DNA of 64,000 bases from Bacillota bacterium (GCA_023386955.1 JAEWIS010000023.1:571907-635906); one strand, 5' to 3'; counted from the stretch's first letter, positions 1-8,781 are shown. Numbers and translations are program-made. Notes: generated by a model not told the origin, from the sequence alone.

Positions 1-1
1 G

Positions 2-781
2 GTCCACATTCTGCTGGGCATTGCCGCGGCCGTAGCCCTTGTGGTCTACACGTTCATCCGCAACAAATCTGCTTTTTTTGCCTATCTGGGCAACATGAAC
101 TACCAGCAGGGCAAGGAGAAGGAAGCATTGATGTGGTTGAATAAGGCAGCTGCCGAAAAGAATTGCAAGGCCATGCATCTGCTGGGTTTCAGCTTCCTGT
201 TGCTCCGTCTGGGCAAGCTGGAGCAGGCCCAGGAGATTCTGGTGCGGGCAGAACGTATGTCCTTGACCAGGGAGGAAAAAATGGCTTACCTGACCAATGC
301 CTCGCTGCTGCTATGGAAGCAGGGAAGGCTGGATGAAGCCACAGCCATGCTGGAGGAAGCCCAAGGCGAATACAAGAATACCAACCTCTATGGAAGCCTG
401 GGATACTATTATATTTTATCCGGAGACTTGGACAAGGCGCTGGCCTATAACCAGGAAGCCTTCGACTACAATAACAAAAGCGCGGTAATTGCGGACAATC
501 TGGGCCAGACCCGGCTGCTCCGCCGCGAATATGAGGAAGCCCTGGCCGTTTATGAGGAATTGGCAGGCCAGAAGCCGGCATTCCCGGAAGCATATTTTAA
601 CTATGGTCTGGTGCTCGAAGCGTTAGGGCGTAACGAAGATGCGTTGGAGCAAATGGAGAAGGCGCTGGATTACCCCACTTCCTTGCTCAGTACCGTTACC
701 CACGAGGAGATTAAAGCCAAAATTGCCGAGCTCCGGCAACAATCCGGAATCATTGGCGATACCGATGAGGAGCAAGCATAA
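2..781 (+). CDS. TPR-repeat protein with N-terminal membrane anchor (5' end outside window)
   Basis: The reading frame is open back to the left edge, so the true start is probably outside the window; an internal GTG at 41 could serve but would cut a hydrophobic segment (about residues 3-16 of the visible part, rich in L, A, V) that looks like a transmembrane helix. The rest is helical, with several tetratricopeptide-like units, for example around 'YLGNMNYQQGKEKEALMWL' and 'AYFNYGLVLEALGRNEDALE'. TPR proteins are protein-interaction scaffolds; no catalytic motif is visible and the partner is unknown. A strong terminator follows directly, so this gene closes a transcription unit coming from the left. 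Confidence 0.75.
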   Translation, partial: VHILLGIAAAVALVVYTFIRNKSAFFAYLGNMNYQQGKEKEALMWLNKAAAEKNCKAMHLLGFSFLLLRLGKLEQAQEILVRAERMSLTREEKMAYLTNASLLLWKQGRLDEATAMLEEAQGEYKNTNLYGSLGYYYILSGDLDKALAYNQEAFDYNNKSAVIADNLGQTRLLRREYEEALAVYEELAGQKPAFPEAYFNYGLVLEALGRNEDALEQMEKALDYPTSLLSTVTHEEIKAKIAELRQQSGIIGDTDEEQA

Positions 782-795
782 CCGCATAAGGATTT

Positions 796-836
796 AACAG
801 CTCTGCCGAAATCATTCCGGCGGGGCTGTTTTTTTT
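796..836 (+). terminator. Rho-independent terminator after the TPR gene
   Basis: A 13-bp stem (796-808 with 818-830, two G-U pairs) is followed by a run of T. It separates the TPR gene from the two-component system. Confidence 0.9.
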
Positions 837-912
837 GTCAGCGGCGGTGAAACAATAGGGGAAACATTCTAAGCGGCAGCTGCCGCTTTTGGACCGGAGG
901 TCGGACAACAGA

Positions 913-1602
913 ATGAACCGCCGGATATTGATCGTTGAGGATGAGCAGAGGATTGCCAGGATCTTGGAGCTGGAGCTGATTAATGAAGGCTATTACGTCG
1001 AGCTGGCCGCCGACGGTGTCGAGGGTTTGGCCAGAGCCGTTCAGGAGGACTGGAGCTGTATTCTGCTGGATTTGCAATTGCCGGGGCAAAGCGGGTTTCA
1101 AGTGCTGGAGAGGATCCGCGCCCAGGATTCGAGGACGCCGGTTCTCATTCTGACTGCTCGGGAGGCGGTGGAGGATAAAGTGAGGGGGCTGGATCTGGGC
1201 GCTAATGATTACGTCACCAAACCCTTCGATTTTATGGAATTATCCGCCCGGATCCGGTCCCAAATAAGGGCCAGGCTGAGAGAGGAAACACCTTCGCCGG
1301 AGGATCTGCTCAAGGTGGATGCGTTGACTGCGGACGTAAAAACGAGACAGGTTCAAAGGGAGGGCAAGCTCATTGATTTAACGCCCAGGGAATTTGACCT
1401 GCTGGCTTATCTGCTCAAGCACAAAGGCCAGCCGGTAGGACGGGAAACACTGCTGTCCGAGGTATGGGGGTTTGATTTTGCCGGGCAGACCAACCTTGTG
1501 GATGTGTATATCCGCTATCTCCGCCAGAAGGTGGATCAAGGCTTCAAGAAAAAGCTGATCGCCACCGTCAGAGGTATCGGATACAGCATCCAGGAGCCGT
1601 AA
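913..1602 (+). CDS. OmpR/PhoB-family response regulator
   Basis: Two-domain response regulator of 229 residues. The receiver domain begins 'RRILIVEDEQRIARILELE' with the acidic pair, has the phospho-acceptor aspartate in 'ILLDLQLPG' and the conserved lysine in 'DYVTKPFDF'. The C-terminal half is a winged-helix DNA-binding domain ('LTPREFDLLAYLLKHKGQPV', 'VDVYIRYLRQKVD', 'TVRGIGYSI'). I place the start at ATG 913 behind GGAGG at 896-900; a TTG at 889 would also be in frame. The histidine kinase starts three bases after the stop, so the two form a cognate pair. The signal and targets cannot be read from the sequence; the organisation resembles ArlRS/CssRS-type systems. Confidence 0.93.
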   Translation: MNRRILIVEDEQRIARILELELINEGYYVELAADGVEGLARAVQEDWSCILLDLQLPGQSGFQVLERIRAQDSRTPVLILTAREAVEDKVRGLDLGANDYVTKPFDFMELSARIRSQIRARLREETPSPEDLLKVDALTADVKTRQVQREGKLIDLTPREFDLLAYLLKHKGQPVGRETLLSEVWGFDFAGQTNLVDVYIRYLRQKVDQGFKKKLIATVRGIGYSIQEP

Positions 1603-1605
1603 ACG

Positions 1606-2994
1606 ATGAAGCTGAAAACGAAGATCCGGATTTATACGATCGGCGGACTGGTTTGTATCCTTGTGTTTTTCAGCCTGTTGATCTATGTGTTTTTTGTGCG
1701 GTTCAGCACCAATGCCGAAATCAGGCTGCTGTGGACCCGGGCCCAGACCATCCTCCGCAAGCCGGAGGTGCGCTCGGAGCAGGCCTGGGAGGAGCCGGAG
1801 CTGCTCCGGGAGTTCTTGGGCGACCGGATGATGATCCGCATTATTGACCCTTCCGGCACAATCCGCTCCCATGTGGAAAATGATCCCGGGCTGGCTTCTT
1901 ATGCCCCGGTGTACCGGACTGCTTACCACACCCGGGTTGTGCCGGTATGGGCGGAACGGCGGATCTACATCCAGGTGCCCATTTTGACAGTGAAAAACAA
2001 ACGCCAGGTCGGGGTGCTGGAGCTGGGCAAATCCTTCCACCTGGCCCGGGGTTATCTGCGTGTTCTGCTGATTACATTAAGCTCCGGGACCTTGGTGGGC
2101 ATTTTGGTTGCCATCTTCGCTGCCTTTTTTTATGTGAAGTGGATTTATAAACCGGTGGAAGCATTGGCGGAAACCATGGAGCAGATTGAACAGAGCGGCA
2201 GCTTCACCCGGCTGGATCCGGTATTTGCGGAGGGGGATGACGAGTTCGGCCGGCTAGGCGGGACCTTCAACCGAATGATGGACAGGCTGGAGGAGAATTA
2301 CCGGCGGCAGCGGCATTTTGTGGAGGATGCCTCCCATGAGCTTCGCACTCCCCTGACCGTGATTCAGAGCTATGCAGGCATGCTCCACCGTTGGGGCAGC
2401 GAGAATCCCGCTATCCGGAAGGAAGCGGTAGACGCCATCCAAACGGAGGCGGACAGGCTGAGGGAGCTGGTGGAAGGGCTTCTCCAGTCGGCCGATAGCC
2501 AGGAAAGCCAGCCAGATGCCCCTTACATGGAGGTGGATCTCTTGGAGCTTGCCGGCAAAACGGCGGAGGAGCTGAGTCTGTCCTTCCAACGGCAAATCTC
2601 CCTGCACTCTGAACCGGACGCCCAATTCCCCGTGTTCGGCAACGGGAAGAGGCTGAAGCAAATGCTGATCAATCTGCTGGATAATGCCATCAAATATAGC
2701 GGGCTGTCCGTTGAGCTTCGTTTGGAGCGTGACGGTGTTTGGGTGGTCCTCCATATTGTGGATCAGGGTGAAGGTATAGCGCCGCGCCATCTTCCACGGA
2801 TTTTCGAACGGTTTTACCGGGTGGATGAAGCCAGAACCCGCAGCACCGGGGGGAGCGGGCTGGGACTGTCCATTGTGGAGCAAATTGTGAAGGAGCATGG
2901 GGGGACGGTTGAGCTTGTGAGCAGCCGGGGCGAAGGGACCACGGCCACGGTCAGACTGCCGGCATATATGCAGGAAGACCACCCTGTTGAATAG
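1606..2994 (+). CDS. Membrane sensor histidine kinase, HAMP type
   Basis: A 462-residue sensor kinase, partner of the preceding response regulator. Order of parts: N-terminal TM helix (about residues 9-33), an extracytoplasmic sensor region of about 110 residues, second TM helix (about 150-178), HAMP linker, dimerisation domain with the phospho-acceptor histidine in 'VEDASHELRTPLTVIQS' (about residue 246), and an HATPase_c domain with N-box 'LINLLDNAIKYS', G1 'VDQGEGIAP' and G2 'GGSGLGLSIVEQI'. All motifs needed for activity are present. It starts three bases after the regulator stop and ends the transcription unit. The ligand is unknown. Confidence 0.93.
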   Translation: MKLKTKIRIYTIGGLVCILVFFSLLIYVFFVRFSTNAEIRLLWTRAQTILRKPEVRSEQAWEEPELLREFLGDRMMIRIIDPSGTIRSHVENDPGLASYAPVYRTAYHTRVVPVWAERRIYIQVPILTVKNKRQVGVLELGKSFHLARGYLRVLLITLSSGTLVGILVAIFAAFFYVKWIYKPVEALAETMEQIEQSGSFTRLDPVFAEGDDEFGRLGGTFNRMMDRLEENYRRQRHFVEDASHELRTPLTVIQSYAGMLHRWGSENPAIRKEAVDAIQTEADRLRELVEGLLQSADSQESQPDAPYMEVDLLELAGKTAEELSLSFQRQISLHSEPDAQFPVFGNGKRLKQMLINLLDNAIKYSGLSVELRLERDGVWVVLHIVDQGEGIAPRHLPRIFERFYRVDEARTRSTGGSGLGLSIVEQIVKEHGGTVELVSSRGEGTTATVRLPAYMQEDHPVE

Positions 2995-3014
2995 GGTGGT
3001 CCAGTTGTGTGCGC

Positions 3015-3548
3015 TTAAAGCACTCGGCGGGCGGTAATGTAGTGGGAGCTCCACCAGGAGGAATTCAGGCTGGAGTATTTGACTCCGCCAGCTCCATAGG
3101 TGTGCAGGATCTGTCCGTTTCCGGCATAGATTCCCACGTGGGCGACTTTACCGCCGGATTTGCTGGTAGAGAAAAAGACCAGGTCGCCTTTGCGAAGATT
3201 GCTTTTGGAGACATAACGGCCCACCTTAGCCTGGTCGCGGGATGCCCGCGGCAGGGAAATGCCAACTTTCTTATAGACATATTGGGTGAAGGATGAGCAG
3301 TCGAATGTAGAGGTTACGCCGGAAGGCGATCCGAACTTATAGGGTGTACCGAGATAGCGTCTGCCGATGGAGATGACGCTGTCCGCTTTGGTGGCCGAAA
3401 TGGAGGCAGTTGCTTCCGTCTCGCCAGTCACGGAGACGGAGGCTGCCGAGGCTTGGGATGGATGCGCCAGGCCCAGGCCTGTCCAGGCCAGGGTCGCGCT
3501 GAGTCCAACAACAGCCAAAGGTCGGAGAATGCGAGTACGTATAGTCAT
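3015..3548 (-). CDS. Secreted NlpC/P60 peptidoglycan endopeptidase
   Basis: A 177-residue exported cell-wall hydrolase. ATG 3548 is preceded by a good ribosome site (CCTCC on the plus strand at 3556-3560). A Sec signal peptide 'RTRILRPLAVVGLSATLAW...' ends near 'ASA', and a short Ala/Thr/Ser linker leads to one NlpC/P60 domain. The catalytic cysteine is in 'TSTFDCSSFTQYVYKKVG' and the histidine in 'GGKVAHVGIYAGNGQ'. The family cleaves gamma-D-glutamyl-diamino-acid bonds in cell-wall peptides. There is no SH3 or LysM targeting domain, so substrate positioning is unclear. It is convergent with the upstream two-component genes, with only a short gap and no obvious terminator. Confidence 0.92.
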   Translation of the reverse strand: MTIRTRILRPLAVVGLSATLAWTGLGLAHPSQASAASVSVTGETEATASISATKADSVISIGRRYLGTPYKFGSPSGVTSTFDCSSFTQYVYKKVGISLPRASRDQAKVGRYVSKSNLRKGDLVFFSTSKSGGKVAHVGIYAGNGQILHTYGAGGVKYSSLNSSWWSSHYITARRVL

Positions 3549-3871
3549 GATGATGCCTCCTGTTTGATTGGATTTGGCCCGGCAGCCGGAATTGGGGAGA
3601 GGTCCGGTCAAAGGATGGGAATGTAAGCGATATAGTGCCTTGGCTTACCGGGCTAACGCCAGTATAACAGAACTATAATTGTATGAATTTGGAAGAATAC
3701 CGGCAAACCCGCGTAATATCTGGATTTGAAAGCGTTTATTAGAATCTCATGAGAATTGCCGTGTCAAAATACCTTGACATTTTCCCCGTCTATGCATGTG
3801 CCCATTTTCTCCTTCCTGCATAAAGTGAAGAAGGCGACTGGTGATGACTTAGAACGGAAGGGACGGAGCAT
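3549..3871. promoter_or_regulatory. Divergent intergenic region between the NlpC/P60 gene and the aminotransferase; cre-like site
   Basis: About 320 bp without a gene. A minus-strand -10-like TATACT (plus 3661-3666) could serve the hydrolase. A cre-like sequence TTGAAAGCGTTTATT (3726-3740) matches the CcpA consensus with one mismatch, and a small palindrome centred on CTCATGAG follows at about 3747. A TTGACA (3774-3779) faces the aminotransferase but has no convincing -10 at 17 bp. Confidence 0.4.
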
Positions 3872-5482
3872 ATGCCAAACACACGCGGGATACCGGACGG
3901 GAGTATGGATGAAGCGGCCGCTTTTGCCGCTGTCAGGCGGAACATCATCGGTGGGGAACGGATGATCCGCACACCCGACGGCCCCCGAAAAATGATATAC
4001 GCGGACTGGTGTGCAAGCGGCAGGCTCTATGGGCCTATCGAGGAATATATGGAACGTTACATAGGGCCGCTGGTCGGCAATACCCATACGGATTCCAATG
4101 CGACCGGGGCATCGATGACCATGGCCTATTCTCTGGCAGGAAGCATTATTAAACGCCACGTTCATGCCTCTTCACGGGATGTGCTTATGTACTGTGGCAC
4201 GGGTATGACGGGGGCTGTGAATAAGCTTCAGCGGCTCCTGCAAATCCGCGCTCCCAAAGGGCTGCAGGACCGGTTATGTCTGCCCGCGGAGGAGCGTCCG
4301 GTCATTTTCATTACGCATATGGAGCATCACTCCAACCATATTTCCTGGCTGGAAACCACCGGAGAGGTGGTAATGGTTCCCCCGGACGAAAACGGATTGG
4401 TCAGTCCTGCGGTGCTGGATTGTACCGTATCGTGTTATGCTGACCGGCCCTTGAAAATTGGAGCCTTCACCGCCTGCTCCAATGTGACGGGTTTGATGAC
4501 GCCCATTGCGGAGCTGGCTGCGGTCATGCACCGGCATGGGGGGCTGGCTTTTGCAGATTACAGTGCCTCTGCGCCGTATGTGGACATGGATATGCATCCG
4601 CCGCTTCCCGGAGGGTGGCTGGACGCGCTGTATTTCTCACCTCACAAATTCCTGGGAGGCCCCGGTACCAGCGGCGTGCTGGTTATGGCAGGGCGGCTTC
4701 TGGGCAGTCCAGTGCCGGATGAACCTGGCGGCGGGACGGTGATGTGGACAGACCCATGGGGGAAACGGACCTATCTGGGGAACGCGGAGGAGCGTGAGGA
4801 TGGGGGTACGCCGGGGTTTTTGCAGGCGGTGCGCACGGCATTATGCATCAAGCTGAAAGAGGAGATGGGGACAGAGGCTATGCTCAGAAGGGAAAAGAGG
4901 CTATTAGAGGTGCTCTGGCCTTATCTGGATAGCTGCCCGGGCATCCATGTGCTGGAGAGAGAGCACCGCCACAGGCTTGGCATCGTCTCTTTTCATATAG
5001 AAGGGATGCATTACAAGCTGGTGACCCGGCTCTTAAATGACAGGTTCGGGATCCAGGCCCGGGGCGGATGCTCATGTTCGGGGAGCTATGGCCATTACCT
5101 GTACGGAATTGGACCGGATGCGTCGGATTATATCCATCATCAGATTTTGAACGGAAATTTGGAATGGAAGCCGGGCTGGGTGCGGATTTCCCTTCACCCG
5201 GCTATGTCGGAGGAGGAGGTCGCTGTCATCGGCCGCGCGGTCCGGGACATTGCCCGGCACGGCCGTATCTGGGGAGAGGCTTACTGCTTGGACCGGGATA
5301 CAGGAGAGGTCCTTCATACGGGTGGCGGGCATGCGGCGGAGTGGGATACTCCCGATGAGCTGGAGGCGGAGTGGCAGGTTTTACTGCAGCAATCCCTCCA
5401 GCTCTCCCACCTGGAGAATGTCCACTGTGGAATCGTCGAAGGTGATCCAGCCCTGGTCCCGCATGTAGCACAATTCCCGTGA
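3872..5482 (+). CDS. Class V aminotransferase / cysteine desulfurase-like PLP enzyme
   Basis: A 536-residue PLP-dependent protein of the aminotransferase class V fold, the family of cysteine desulfurases, selenocysteine lyases and kynureninase. The PLP lysine is K259 in 'YFSPHKFLGGPGTSG'; 'FITHMEHHSNHISWLET' and 'ADYSASAPYVDM' are the usual co-factor-site segments. 'RGGCSCSGSYGHYL' near residue 395 supplies cysteines where desulfurases carry the mobile cysteine loop, but a role in sulfur transfer is inference. The start at ATG 3872 has GGACGGA upstream. At about 536 residues it is longer than most IscS/SufS (about 400), and the last 34 residues are read from DNA that encodes the end of the opposing regulator gene. 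The true physiological substrate is unknown. Confidence 0.8.
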   Translation: MPNTRGIPDGSMDEAAAFAAVRRNIIGGERMIRTPDGPRKMIYADWCASGRLYGPIEEYMERYIGPLVGNTHTDSNATGASMTMAYSLAGSIIKRHVHASSRDVLMYCGTGMTGAVNKLQRLLQIRAPKGLQDRLCLPAEERPVIFITHMEHHSNHISWLETTGEVVMVPPDENGLVSPAVLDCTVSCYADRPLKIGAFTACSNVTGLMTPIAELAAVMHRHGGLAFADYSASAPYVDMDMHPPLPGGWLDALYFSPHKFLGGPGTSGVLVMAGRLLGSPVPDEPGGGTVMWTDPWGKRTYLGNAEEREDGGTPGFLQAVRTALCIKLKEEMGTEAMLRREKRLLEVLWPYLDSCPGIHVLEREHRHRLGIVSFHIEGMHYKLVTRLLNDRFGIQARGGCSCSGSYGHYLYGIGPDASDYIHHQILNGNLEWKPGWVRISLHPAMSEEEVAVIGRAVRDIARHGRIWGEAYCLDRDTGEVLHTGGGHAAEWDTPDELEAEWQVLLQQSLQLSHLENVHCGIVEGDPALVPHVAQFP

Positions 5483-6058
5483 CAAGGAAGGCCTGGCGCT
5501 GTTCAGGTGCTCCGCCCATACCCTTTTATTGAACGGAATGCGGATGCGTTCCGTTTTTTGCTGCTTCATTTCCTTGATCAGAAAATGGGCAATCCGCTGG
5601 CGGAGTGTGCCCAGGGAAAGAATTTCAATACGCTGGTTCAGCAGAATAAGCCGTTCGGACATGTTCTGCATAAAGAGCGCCATAATTTCCGTATCCAGCG
5701 CGAATAAGGCCAGAAGCTCTTTTTTGGTAAACATGAGAACACTGGCGGATTCGGCGGCAATCACGGTAGCGGGGTAGGTGTTGGTTTTGGAGAAAATTAC
5801 CGCTTCTCCGACGGTGCTGCCTGTGGAAAACCGGGATACGGTCATAACCTTGCCCGTGGAGTACATTTTCTGGACCTCCACGATGCCGGTAATGACAATG
5901 CCCATCCGTTCAGCAGGTTCTGCCTCTCTGACAATATGCTCATTGCGTGAATAATTGCGGAGAGTTGGATTAATTTTGGCCAATATGCCGGTGATCTCCT
6001 GCTCCGTTTTGTTCCGGAACAGCATGTTCTTCTTGAGGGCTTCTGCAAGAGCGTTCAT
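5381..6058 (-). CDS. CRP/FNR-family regulator, probably HcpR-like
   Basis: A 225-residue transcription factor with an N-terminal cyclic-nucleotide-binding-type beta-roll (about residues 15-125, 'GSTVGEAVIFSKTNTYPATV'), a long dimer helix ('LALFALDTEIMALFMQNMSE') and a C-terminal winged helix ('RVWAEHLNSARPSLSRELCYM'). There is no N-terminal FNR-type cysteine cluster, so it is not a classical O2-sensing FNR. It is divergent from the iron-sulfur/hcp operon with a perfect palindrome between, which fits HcpR-type regulators that control hcp in response to NO. Start ATG 6058 has GAGGTG eight bases upstream. It overlaps the aminotransferase 3' end by 102 bp. Confidence 0.82.
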   Translation of the reverse strand: MNALAEALKKNMLFRNKTEQEITGILAKINPTLRNYSRNEHIVREAEPAERMGIVITGIVEVQKMYSTGKVMTVSRFSTGSTVGEAVIFSKTNTYPATVIAAESASVLMFTKKELLALFALDTEIMALFMQNMSERLILLNQRIEILSLGTLRQRIAHFLIKEMKQQKTERIRIPFNKRVWAEHLNSARPSLSRELCYMRDQGWITFDDSTVDILQVGELEGLLQ

Positions 6059-6088
6059 AAATGTGACACCTCTGTGACAAGAATGTGC

Positions 6089-6106
6089 CGGTAACATCCG
6101 TTACCG
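6089..6106. promoter_or_regulatory. Perfect palindrome, candidate operator of the adjacent CRP/FNR regulator
   Basis: CGGTAAC-ATCC-GTTACCG, a perfect 7-bp inverted repeat with a 4-bp spacer. Its centre (6097.5) is 41.5 bp upstream of the start point predicted from a TATACT -10 at 6127-6132, the class II activator position. No consensus -35 is present, as expected for an activated promoter. From memory, GTAAC-N4-GTTAC resembles sites described for some HcpR proteins. Confidence 0.65.
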
Positions 6107-6126
6107 TTTATTTAGACTCAGTCTAC

Positions 6127-6132
6127 TATACT
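6127..6132 (+). promoter_or_regulatory. Predicted -10 element of the iron-sulfur/hcp operon
   Basis: TATACT with a start point expected near 6139, about 60 bases before the first gene. The -35 position (around 6104-6110) does not match TTGACA and overlaps the palindrome. Confidence 0.5.
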
Positions 6133-6200
6133 AAATGTAATAAAAGCAACGACAAGATGTCTGCCGGACCGGGCAGGCAGAGTCCCGGAAAGGGTGACGG

Positions 6201-7055
6201 ATGATGAAACGCAGTATTATCCATATCCATGAAGAGCTGTGCAACGGCTGCGCGTTATGTGTGGATGCCTGTCACGAAGGAGCCATTGAAATCGTGGATG
6301 GCAAGGCAGTATTGATCAGCGATATTTATTGTGACGGTCTGGGAGCATGTCTGCCCAATTGCCCGACAGGCGCCATTGAGATTCTCGAGCGTGAAGCGGA
6401 AGCCTTCGATGAGGCTGCGGTAGAGGAGAGGATGGGTCAGCTGAAGCGGGAGCAAGCGCAGAACCAGGCGTACAGCAGCGGACATACACATGGCGGCGGC
6501 CACCACGAACATGCGGGACATCATGGTCATCATCATGGTGAACACAACCACCAAGGGCACCAGCACGGACACCATGGAATGGGCGGCTGTCCAGGATCGA
6601 TGGCCAGAAAGATTGAACGTCCTGCCATGGCTTCGGCTCCTGCACAGGAAGCGCCCAAGGCTGCTCCTGTAGAGAGTGGTGCTCCGGCATCCGAGCTGCA
6701 GCAATGGCCGGTTCAAATCACCCTGGTGAACCCATCTGCGTCCTTCTTCCAGGATGCTCACCTGCTGGTGGCGGCGGACTGCACCGCATTTGCGTATGCC
6801 AAGTTCCATCAAGACTTCATCCGCGGCAGAATTACCGTTATCGGCTGTCCCAAGCTGGATGACAATGCTTTCTATGCCGAGAAGCTGGCGGTTATTCTCA
6901 AGCAGAATAATATCCAAAGCATCACGGTGGTCCGTATGTCTGTTCCTTGCTGCGGCGGCATTGTGCAGGCGGTGAAGCAGGCTATGCTCTCCAGCCAGAC
7001 GATTGTGCCTTACCGGGAAGTGACTGTCGGCATCGACGGCCAGCTCATATCGTAA
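6201..7055 (+). CDS. Histidine-rich iron-sulfur protein of the hcp operon
   Basis: A 284-residue protein in three parts. Residues 1-65 form a ferredoxin domain: the first motif is a full C-x2-C-x2-C-x3-C ('[15 protein letters not shown]'), the second ('[16 protein letters not shown]') has Leu where the second cysteine is expected. Residues about 93-127 are a run dominated by His and Gly with some 15-20 histidines. Residues about 160-284 form an alpha/beta domain with conserved-looking cysteines in '[10 protein letters not shown]', 'VIGCPKLDD' and 'VPCCGGIVQ'. It starts at ATG 6201 (6204 also possible) and lies 73 bp upstream of hcp. I infer an electron-transfer or metal-handling partner of Hcp; the histidine run suggests metal binding. 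No enzymatic function is claimed. Confidence 0.8.
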   Translation: MMKRSIIHIHEELCNGCALCVDACHEGAIEIVDGKAVLISDIYCDGLGACLPNCPTGAIEILEREAEAFDEAAVEERMGQLKREQAQNQAYSSGHTHGGGHHEHAGHHGHHHGEHNHQGHQHGHHGMGGCPGSMARKIERPAMASAPAQEAPKAAPVESGAPASELQQWPVQITLVNPSASFFQDAHLLVAADCTAFAYAKFHQDFIRGRITVIGCPKLDDNAFYAEKLAVILKQNNIQSITVVRMSVPCCGGIVQAVKQAMLSSQTIVPYREVTVGIDGQLIS

Positions 7056-7128
7056 GCACCCCCAGAAAGACCCTAACAACGGAGTAATTCCAATTCACAT
7101 ATATATAGATTTTGAGAGGAGCAGGAAA

Positions 7129-8781
7129 ATGTCCAATATGTTCTGTTATCAATGCCAGGAAGCTGCGAAGGGAACAGGCTGCACAATTCAAGGCGTGTGC
7201 GGCAAACCCAGCGATGTGGCTAATCTCCAGGATCTGCTGCTGTTTGTACTGAAGGGAATCTCCTATTACAGTGTAAAAGCCCGCAAAGCAGGCGTGAATC
7301 TGGAAGCCACGGACAAAGCCATCATGGACGGCCTGTTCGCTACTATCACCAATGCCAACTTTGACCGTGAAGTGTTCATTAACCGCATCCGCAAGGCTCT
7401 GGAGCTGCGTGAAGAAGTGAAGCAGGCTGCCGAAGCCGCTGGCGTTATATTCCCGGTTGAACTTCCGGAAGCTGCAGTATGGTCCGCATATGAGGAAGCG
7501 GATCTGGATGCCAAGGCCGCCACTGTCGGCGTATTGGCTACCGGCAATGAAGACGTGCGTTCCCTCCGCGAGCTTCTGACCTATGGTCTGAAGGGGATGG
7601 CGGCTTATGCCGAGCATGCTTACCAATTGGGTTATACCGACAATGCCGTTTTCGCCTTCACCGCGAAGGGCTTGGCGGCAACTCTGGATGACACGCTGGG
7701 CGCTGAAGAACTGATTGCGCTGAACATGGAAGCCGGCCAAGTGGGCGTTTCCGTTATGGCCCTTCTGGATACTGCCAACACCAGCACTTACGGCCATCCC
7801 GAAATCACCAAGGTCAACATCGGCGCAGGCACAAATCCGGGCATCCTGATCTCCGGCCATGATCTCCGCGATATGGAAGACCTGTTGAAGCAAACCGAAG
7901 GCACCGGCGTGGATGTGTACACCCACAGCGAAATGCTGCCGGCCCACTACTATCCCGCTTTCAAAAAATATAAGCACTTCGTCGGCAACTACGGCAACGC
8001 CTGGTGGAAGCAAGACAAGGAATTCGACAGCTTTAACGGCCCTATTCTCATGACCACCAACTGCATCGTTCCTCCGAAGGACAGCTACAAGGACCGGATT
8101 TACACCACAGGCCAAGCAGGCTTCCCGGGCGTCAAGCATATCGCCGACCGTGAAGAAGGCGGAGCCAAGGATTTCTCCGCTCTGATCGAGCAAGCCAAAA
8201 CCTGCCAGCCTCCTGTTGAGATCGAAACCGGCGAAATTGTCGGCGGCTTCGCCCACGAAACCGTGCTGAGCCTGGCTGACACTGTTGTCGGAGCCGTGAA
8301 GTCCGGCGCCATCAAGCGTTTCTTCGTAATGGCAGGCTGCGACGGCCGGATGAAGAGCCGCGATTATTACACCGAGTTTGCTTCCGCATTGCCCCAGGAT
8401 ACCGTTATCCTGACTGCAGGCTGCGCCAAGTACAAATACAACAAGCTGGATCTGGGAGATATCGGAGGCATTCCGCGGGTACTCGATGCCGGCCAATGCA
8501 ACGATTCTTACTCCCTGGCCGTAATTGCCCTCAAGCTGAAGGAAGTATTCGAACTGAACGACATCAACGAGCTGCCGATTTCCTACAACATCGCCTGGTA
8601 TGAGCAAAAAGCAGTGATCGTGCTGCTGGCCCTCCTATACCTGGGAGTGAAGAACATCCACCTCGGACCGACACTGCCTGCATTCCTGTCGCCCAATGTA
8701 GCCAACGTTCTGGTGAACACCTTCGGCATCGCCGGAATCGGAAGTGTTCAAGAAGATTTGGATATGTTCTTGGCTGTTTGA
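7129..8781 (+). CDS. hcp: Hybrid cluster protein (hydroxylamine reductase)
   Basis: A 550-residue Hcp. The N-terminal cysteines C6, C9, C18 and C24 have the spacing C-x2-C-x8-C-x5-C of the class I proteins of strict anaerobes, which bind a [4Fe-4S] cluster. C-terminal segments '[16 protein letters not shown]', '[13 protein letters not shown]' and '[12 protein letters not shown]' supply ligands of the hybrid Fe-S-O cluster. The family reduces hydroxylamine in vitro and acts in vivo in NO detoxification and protein S-nitrosylation chemistry. It is second in an operon with the histidine-rich iron-sulfur protein, under a palindrome next to a CRP/FNR regulator. It is closed by a terminator at 8835. 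GAGAGGAGCAGGAAA precedes the ATG. Confidence 0.96.
   Translation: MSNMFCYQCQEAAKGTGCTIQGVCGKPSDVANLQDLLLFVLKGISYYSVKARKAGVNLEATDKAIMDGLFATITNANFDREVFINRIRKALELREEVKQAAEAAGVIFPVELPEAAVWSAYEEADLDAKAATVGVLATGNEDVRSLRELLTYGLKGMAAYAEHAYQLGYTDNAVFAFTAKGLAATLDDTLGAEELIALNMEAGQVGVSVMALLDTANTSTYGHPEITKVNIGAGTNPGILISGHDLRDMEDLLKQTEGTGVDVYTHSEMLPAHYYPAFKKYKHFVGNYGNAWWKQDKEFDSFNGPILMTTNCIVPPKDSYKDRIYTTGQAGFPGVKHIADREEGGAKDFSALIEQAKTCQPPVEIETGEIVGGFAHETVLSLADTVVGAVKSGAIKRFFVMAGCDGRMKSRDYYTEFASALPQDTVILTAGCAKYKYNKLDLGDIGGIPRVLDAGQCNDSYSLAVIALKLKEVFELNDINELPISYNIAWYEQKAVIVLLALLYLGVKNIHLGPTLPAFLSPNVANVLVNTFGIAGIGSVQEDLDMFLAV

Noticed and set aside
5507..5777. Plus-strand open frames opposite the CRP/FNR gene
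   Set aside because: The minus-strand frame has clear CRP/FNR domains; the plus-strand frames have no ribosome site or family resemblance.
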